From contig JALNXT010000051.1 of assembly GCA_023230245.1 (NCBI GenBank), forward strand, positions 1-8,024: DNA of 8,024 nucleotides. The letters are read 5' to 3'. Shown here in pieces: positions 5,599-8,024 of the stretch. Both the position numbers and the translations under genes were made by a program. How positions within the stretch are numbered: position 1 is the stretch's first letter; each line of letters starts with the position of its first letter. A model generated the notes under the pieces. It was given only the letters and a program-made list of their open reading frames with translations. It did no database searches and was not told the DNA's origin. The stretch comes from Candidatus Cloacimonadota bacterium (lineage in GTDB: Bacteria; Cloacimonadota; Cloacimonadia; Cloacimonadales; Cloacimonadaceae).

Positions 5599-6681
5599 AT
5601 GAAGAAGATAATACTACCAGTTGGATTACTAATAATCCTAAGCTTGTGCTTTGGAGATTTCATAAACCCCGAAGGATCACAATTAGCACGTTTATATAGA
5701 AATATGACCGAGGGCTCCGCAACCTTCAATGTCCGCACAGCCACGTATAATGGACAATATGCCCCTAAGAATGCAGGTGTGATATGGATTACCAATTCTC
5801 AAAATCAATTTGTGAAAACCGTTAAAATATGGGCAAGCTCTTATCGTAGCGCTTTAGTACGTTGGATTAGTAGTTCGGGACAAAATACCAATGGGGCAAT
5901 AACCTCTGCATCTATAAACACGCATCAACTTCATAATATAACGTGGAATGGCACCAATGCTCAGGGTGTTGCAGTGCCTGATGGTGATTACAAATTCAAT
6001 GTGGAATTTGCCGAGCATAATGCAAATTCCAGTAACATGGGCAAGTTTAAACAAGTGACATTTACCAAGGGGAGTACTCCCGTGAATCTCACTTTAACAG
6101 ACGAAACGTATTTTAAAAACATGAGCCTTACTTGGGTTCCTGCTATCGTAAATGGAACTCTTTCCGGAACAGTTACATCATCCATGGGCACCCCAATACA
6201 GGGTGCAGTAATATTAGCAGGAAGTTTCAATGTAGTAAGCTCTGCAACCGGAAGCTACAGCCTTAGCCTCAGCCCAGGTTTATGGAATGTTTCCTGCACT
6301 GTAAATGGTTATATCACCCAACAAATGAACAATGTTCAAATCACTGCCTCCACACCCACAGTGGTTGATTTCAATATGGCCACGGTAGGCATTGAAGATG
6401 AAACTACTCCCTCAGCTTATCTAAGCTTGTCTCAAGGATATCCCAATCCTTTTAAGGAGTTCACTTCTTTAAGTTTTAGCACTAAAGTACCTGGGATGGT
6501 GGCTGCCCAGGTTTTCGACCTCAAAGGAAGATATATTCGCCAGCTTAACGCAGATTCAAGCACCACGGTAGCATGGGATGGGCGCGATGATGCAGGCAGA
6601 TATTGCGTAAATGGGATTTACTTTGTAAGAGTGGAAAGTGGGAACTTCTCCGCAACACGTAAAGTTATTCTACAGAGATAG
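5599..6681 (+). CDS. secreted multidomain protein with FlgD-like / T9SS-type C-terminal module
   Basis: A 360-residue protein with GGAG at 5588-5591 before ATG 5599. Residues 1-19 form a signal peptide (MKK followed by a hydrophobic core). Residues about 40-170 resemble the DUF2271/FlgD-like type: NAGVIWITNSQNQFVKTVKIW (59-78) and ITWNGTNAQGVAVPDGDYKF (114-133). Residues about 184-250 form a carboxypeptidase-regulatory-like beta-sandwich (GTLSGTVTSSMGTPIQGAVI, then GSYSLSLSPGLWNV). Residues about 275-360 are the C-terminal sorting-type module: LSLSQGYPNPF, FDLKGRYIRQL, WDGRDDAGRYCVNGIYFVRV, ending KVILQR. This C-terminus is typical of exported proteins in FCB-group bacteria, and directs type IX secretion where that system exists. 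Surface display or secretion, perhaps for adhesion or substrate binding, is inferred; no catalytic residues are seen. The gene appears monocistronic. Confidence 0.85.
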   Translation: MKKIILPVGLLIILSLCFGDFINPEGSQLARLYRNMTEGSATFNVRTATYNGQYAPKNAGVIWITNSQNQFVKTVKIWASSYRSALVRWISSSGQNTNGAITSASINTHQLHNITWNGTNAQGVAVPDGDYKFNVEFAEHNANSSNMGKFKQVTFTKGSTPVNLTLTDETYFKNMSLTWVPAIVNGTLSGTVTSSMGTPIQGAVILAGSFNVVSSATGSYSLSLSPGLWNVSCTVNGYITQQMNNVQITASTPTVVDFNMATVGIEDETTPSAYLSLSQGYPNPFKEFTSLSFSTKVPGMVAAQVFDLKGRYIRQLNADSSTTVAWDGRDDAGRYCVNGIYFVRVESGNFSATRKVILQR

Positions 6682-6698
6682 GTTAACGAGCTATCTTG

Positions 6699-6724
6699 AA
6701 GCTCCGGACTTAGGTTCGGAGCTT
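6699..6724 (+). terminator. intrinsic terminator of the secreted protein gene
   Basis: An 11-bp stem (6699-6709 with 6714-6724, one G-T pair) and a 4-nt loop are followed by TATTTTATG. It starts 18 nt after the stop at 6681. Confidence 0.88.
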
Positions 6725-6788
6725 TATTTTATGTTTAACAAAGAGATCATTAACGAGGAATGCAGAATTTCGCACAGTTACTCTCCTG

Positions 6789-6850
6789 CCATATCCAGCC
6801 CATAACTATCCGTTAACTATCCCGTATCGGGATATGGGATGGTTACGGGA
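6789..6850. repeat. compound inverted/direct repeat (REP-like)
   Basis: Several repeats overlap here. TATCCCG (6818-6824) and CGGGATA (6828-6834) form a perfect 7-bp hairpin with loop TAT. Outside it 6810-6817 pairs with 6842-6848 (CCGT-AAC against GTTACGG, one bulged T), leaving a 7-nt bulge at 6835-6841. A competing pairing joins CCATATCC (6789-6796) to GGATATGG (6830-6837). AACTATCC is also directly repeated at 6804-6811 and 6815-6822. There is no T tract, so it is not a terminator. It may be a copy of a dispersed intergenic palindrome or a structured leader. Confidence 0.6.
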
Positions 6851-6874
6851 AGATGTTGATTTAGACATGCGTGG

Positions 6875-6903
6875 TTGGTAGGGAAGCTTAACTGAATTAT
6901 GAT
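6875..6903 (+). promoter_or_regulatory. probable promoter of wecB
   Basis: TTGGTA (6875-6880) and TATGAT (6898-6903, five of six) have a 17-bp spacer. Transcription would begin near 6910, giving a leader of about 70 nt. A perfect TTGACA at 6921-6926 lacks a -10 at the right distance and was not chosen. Confidence 0.45.
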
Positions 6904-6970
6904 ATAGCCTCGGCAAATGCTTGACATCCTTGGCGTGTCTATACATTTGACTCTACAGCATATTTACCAT

Positions 6971-6977
6971 AGGAGAT
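6971..6977 (+). promoter_or_regulatory. ribosome binding site of wecB
   Basis: AGGAGAT ends 3 nt before GTG 6981 and fixes a GTG start for the epimerase. The protein then begins MKIVQLVGARPQ, the expected N-terminus of the family. Confidence 0.8.
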
Positions 6978-6980
6978 TTT

Positions 6981-8024
6981 GTGAAAATAGTTCAGTTAGT
7001 TGGTGCCAGACCGCAGTTCGTGAAACTTGCCCCCCTATCCAAAGTTTTTAGAAGAGACCATCAGGAGATAATCATCCACAGTGGGCAACATTATGATATC
7101 CAAATGAATGAAGTGTTTTTTAGGGATATGGAGATTCCGAATCCCGATTATAACCTCAGTGTGGGTTCAGGAAGTCAGGGAGTTCAGACCGCGGAGATAT
7201 TAGCCGCAATAGAGCCTATTCTGGTGAAAGAAAAGCCAGATTGGGTGATTGTATATGGAGATACCAATACAACGCTTGCAGGTGCCTTAGCGGCAGCTAA
7301 ACTGGGCATTAAGACTGCTCACGTGGAAGCATGCCTGCGCAGCTTCAATAAAACTATGCCAGAAGAGATAAACAGAATTGTTACAGATCATATCAGCGAT
7401 TTGCTGCTTGCCCCCACCAAGATGGCAATGATAAATGCCGAGCGCGAAGGTCTGAAGGATAAGTGCTATCTCGTGGGAGATATCATGGTGGATAGCCTTA
7501 AGTTTGGCATTGCCAAGGCACACCGTGAATCAAAAGCATTAGAAGAGCTAAATCTTGTGGGAGAGAAATACTCGCTTTTAACCCTACATCGCCCTTACAA
7601 TGTAGATAATGCAGCTAATTTATACCACATCCTCAGCAGCTTGAACAAACTAAAGCGCAAGATCATCTTCCCCGTTCATCCTCGCACCAAAAACGTGCTG
7701 CAACAGATGGAAACAGGAAAGTTCCCCAATATCGTTTACGTAGCTCCACAAGCGTATTTGGATTTCCTCTATCTTATGGAAAATGCTGAAATGATACTAA
7801 GTGACTCTGGGGGAATCCAAAAAGAGGCTTACATCTTGAAGAAACCTTGCGTAACCTTGCGTTATGAAACTGAATGGGTAGAAACCGTGGATAGCGGCTG
7901 GAATCTGTTGTTACCCACCAACTCTGAGAATTTCCCGGAAGCAATTAGCAGCTTTAACCCGCCCAAAGAACATCCCAGCATCTTTGGAGAAAATGTAGCC
8001 GAGAAAATTGCAGAAATGGTGGCT
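6981..8024 (+). CDS. wecB: UDP-N-acetylglucosamine 2-epimerase (non-hydrolysing), 3' end cut off by window
   Basis: 348 codons without a stop run to the right edge; the family is usually about 360-380 residues, so only a short C-terminal piece is missing. The enzyme interconverts UDP-GlcNAc and UDP-ManNAc in the cytoplasm, feeding ManNAc-type sugars into surface polysaccharide synthesis. Visible motifs: N-terminal GARPQFVKLAP with R10; SGQHYD near 36-41; YGDTN with D94; H114-V-E116; PEE with E129 and N131-R132; LHRPYN with H203-R204; HPRT; and SDSGGIQKEA (274-283), the UDP-binding loop. These cover the active-site positions known for WecB (R, D, E, E, H). The glycine normally found in HVEAGLR is replaced by C118 here (HVEACLRSFN). 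GTG start with a good ribosome binding site. Family certain; the pathway is not shown because downstream genes are outside the window. Confidence 0.95.
   Translation, partial: MKIVQLVGARPQFVKLAPLSKVFRRDHQEIIIHSGQHYDIQMNEVFFRDMEIPNPDYNLSVGSGSQGVQTAEILAAIEPILVKEKPDWVIVYGDTNTTLAGALAAAKLGIKTAHVEACLRSFNKTMPEEINRIVTDHISDLLLAPTKMAMINAEREGLKDKCYLVGDIMVDSLKFGIAKAHRESKALEELNLVGEKYSLLTLHRPYNVDNAANLYHILSSLNKLKRKIIFPVHPRTKNVLQQMETGKFPNIVYVAPQAYLDFLYLMENAEMILSDSGGIQKEAYILKKPCVTLRYETEWVETVDSGWNLLLPTNSENFPEAISSFNPPKEHPSIFGENVAEKIAEMVA

Noticed and set aside
5430..5795. Long N-terminal extension of the minus-strand barrel gene
   Set aside because: It would cover the divergent control region and the start of the + strand gene. 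A strong ribosome binding site and signal peptide place the start at 5429.
6921..6952. TTGACA (6921) and TTGACT (6947) as -35 boxes for wecB
   Set aside because: Neither has a -10-like hexamer at 16-18 bp; the second would put the transcript start on the ribosome binding site.
1..8024. CRISPR array, tRNA, rRNA, transposase or phage genes
   Set aside because: No regularly spaced repeats, no cloverleaf with a CCA-type end, and no recombinase or phage protein motifs were seen on either strand.

Overview
The window looks like part of the chromosome of a Gram-negative (diderm) anaerobe. Four things point this way: two proteins predicted to be outer-membrane beta-barrels, an exported protein ending in a FlgD-like/T9SS-type-A-like C-terminal module (YPNPF ... 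WDGRDDAGRY ... GIYFVRV ... KVILQR), several 4Fe-4S clusters, and AT-rich intergenic DNA. The style of the C-terminal module and the gene mix resemble the Cloacimonadota / FCB-type phyla. That placement is inference; no marker gene here proves it.

Layout. Positions 1-343 hold a possible 3' end of an upstream gene, a heptanucleotide tandem repeat and an AT-rich spacer. Positions 344-2623 form a very compact + strand cluster: a LemA-family membrane protein, two small 2x[4Fe-4S] ferredoxin-like proteins that each start with a hydrophobic segment, and an outer-membrane beta-barrel protein. All three junctions overlap (1, 4 and 25 nt), so the four genes are almost certainly co-transcribed and probably translationally coupled. 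This is the most unusual part of the window. Positions 2708-4743 form a second + strand operon behind a good sigma70-type promoter: an MscS-family mechanosensitive channel, a HAD phosphatase of the phosphoglycolate-phosphatase type, and a YjbQ/UPF0047 protein. It ends at a bidirectional terminator (4759-4787).

A small outer-membrane barrel protein (4812-5429) is read on the minus strand. It is divergent from a secreted multidomain protein (5599-6681, +), and the 169-bp region between them holds two inverted repeats that could be operators. The secreted gene ends at an intrinsic terminator. A 299-bp spacer with a complex bulged palindrome (about 6789-6850) and a likely promoter follows. A UDP-N-acetylglucosamine 2-epimerase (wecB-like) starts at GTG 6981 and runs off the right edge.

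How the genes may work together: most products act at the cell envelope (LemA, exported or anchored ferredoxins, barrels, a mechanosensitive channel, a secreted adhesin-like protein, an enzyme of surface-polysaccharide precursor synthesis). The lemA-fdx-fdx-barrel cluster could be an envelope redox module. That idea rests only on gene order and predicted topology.
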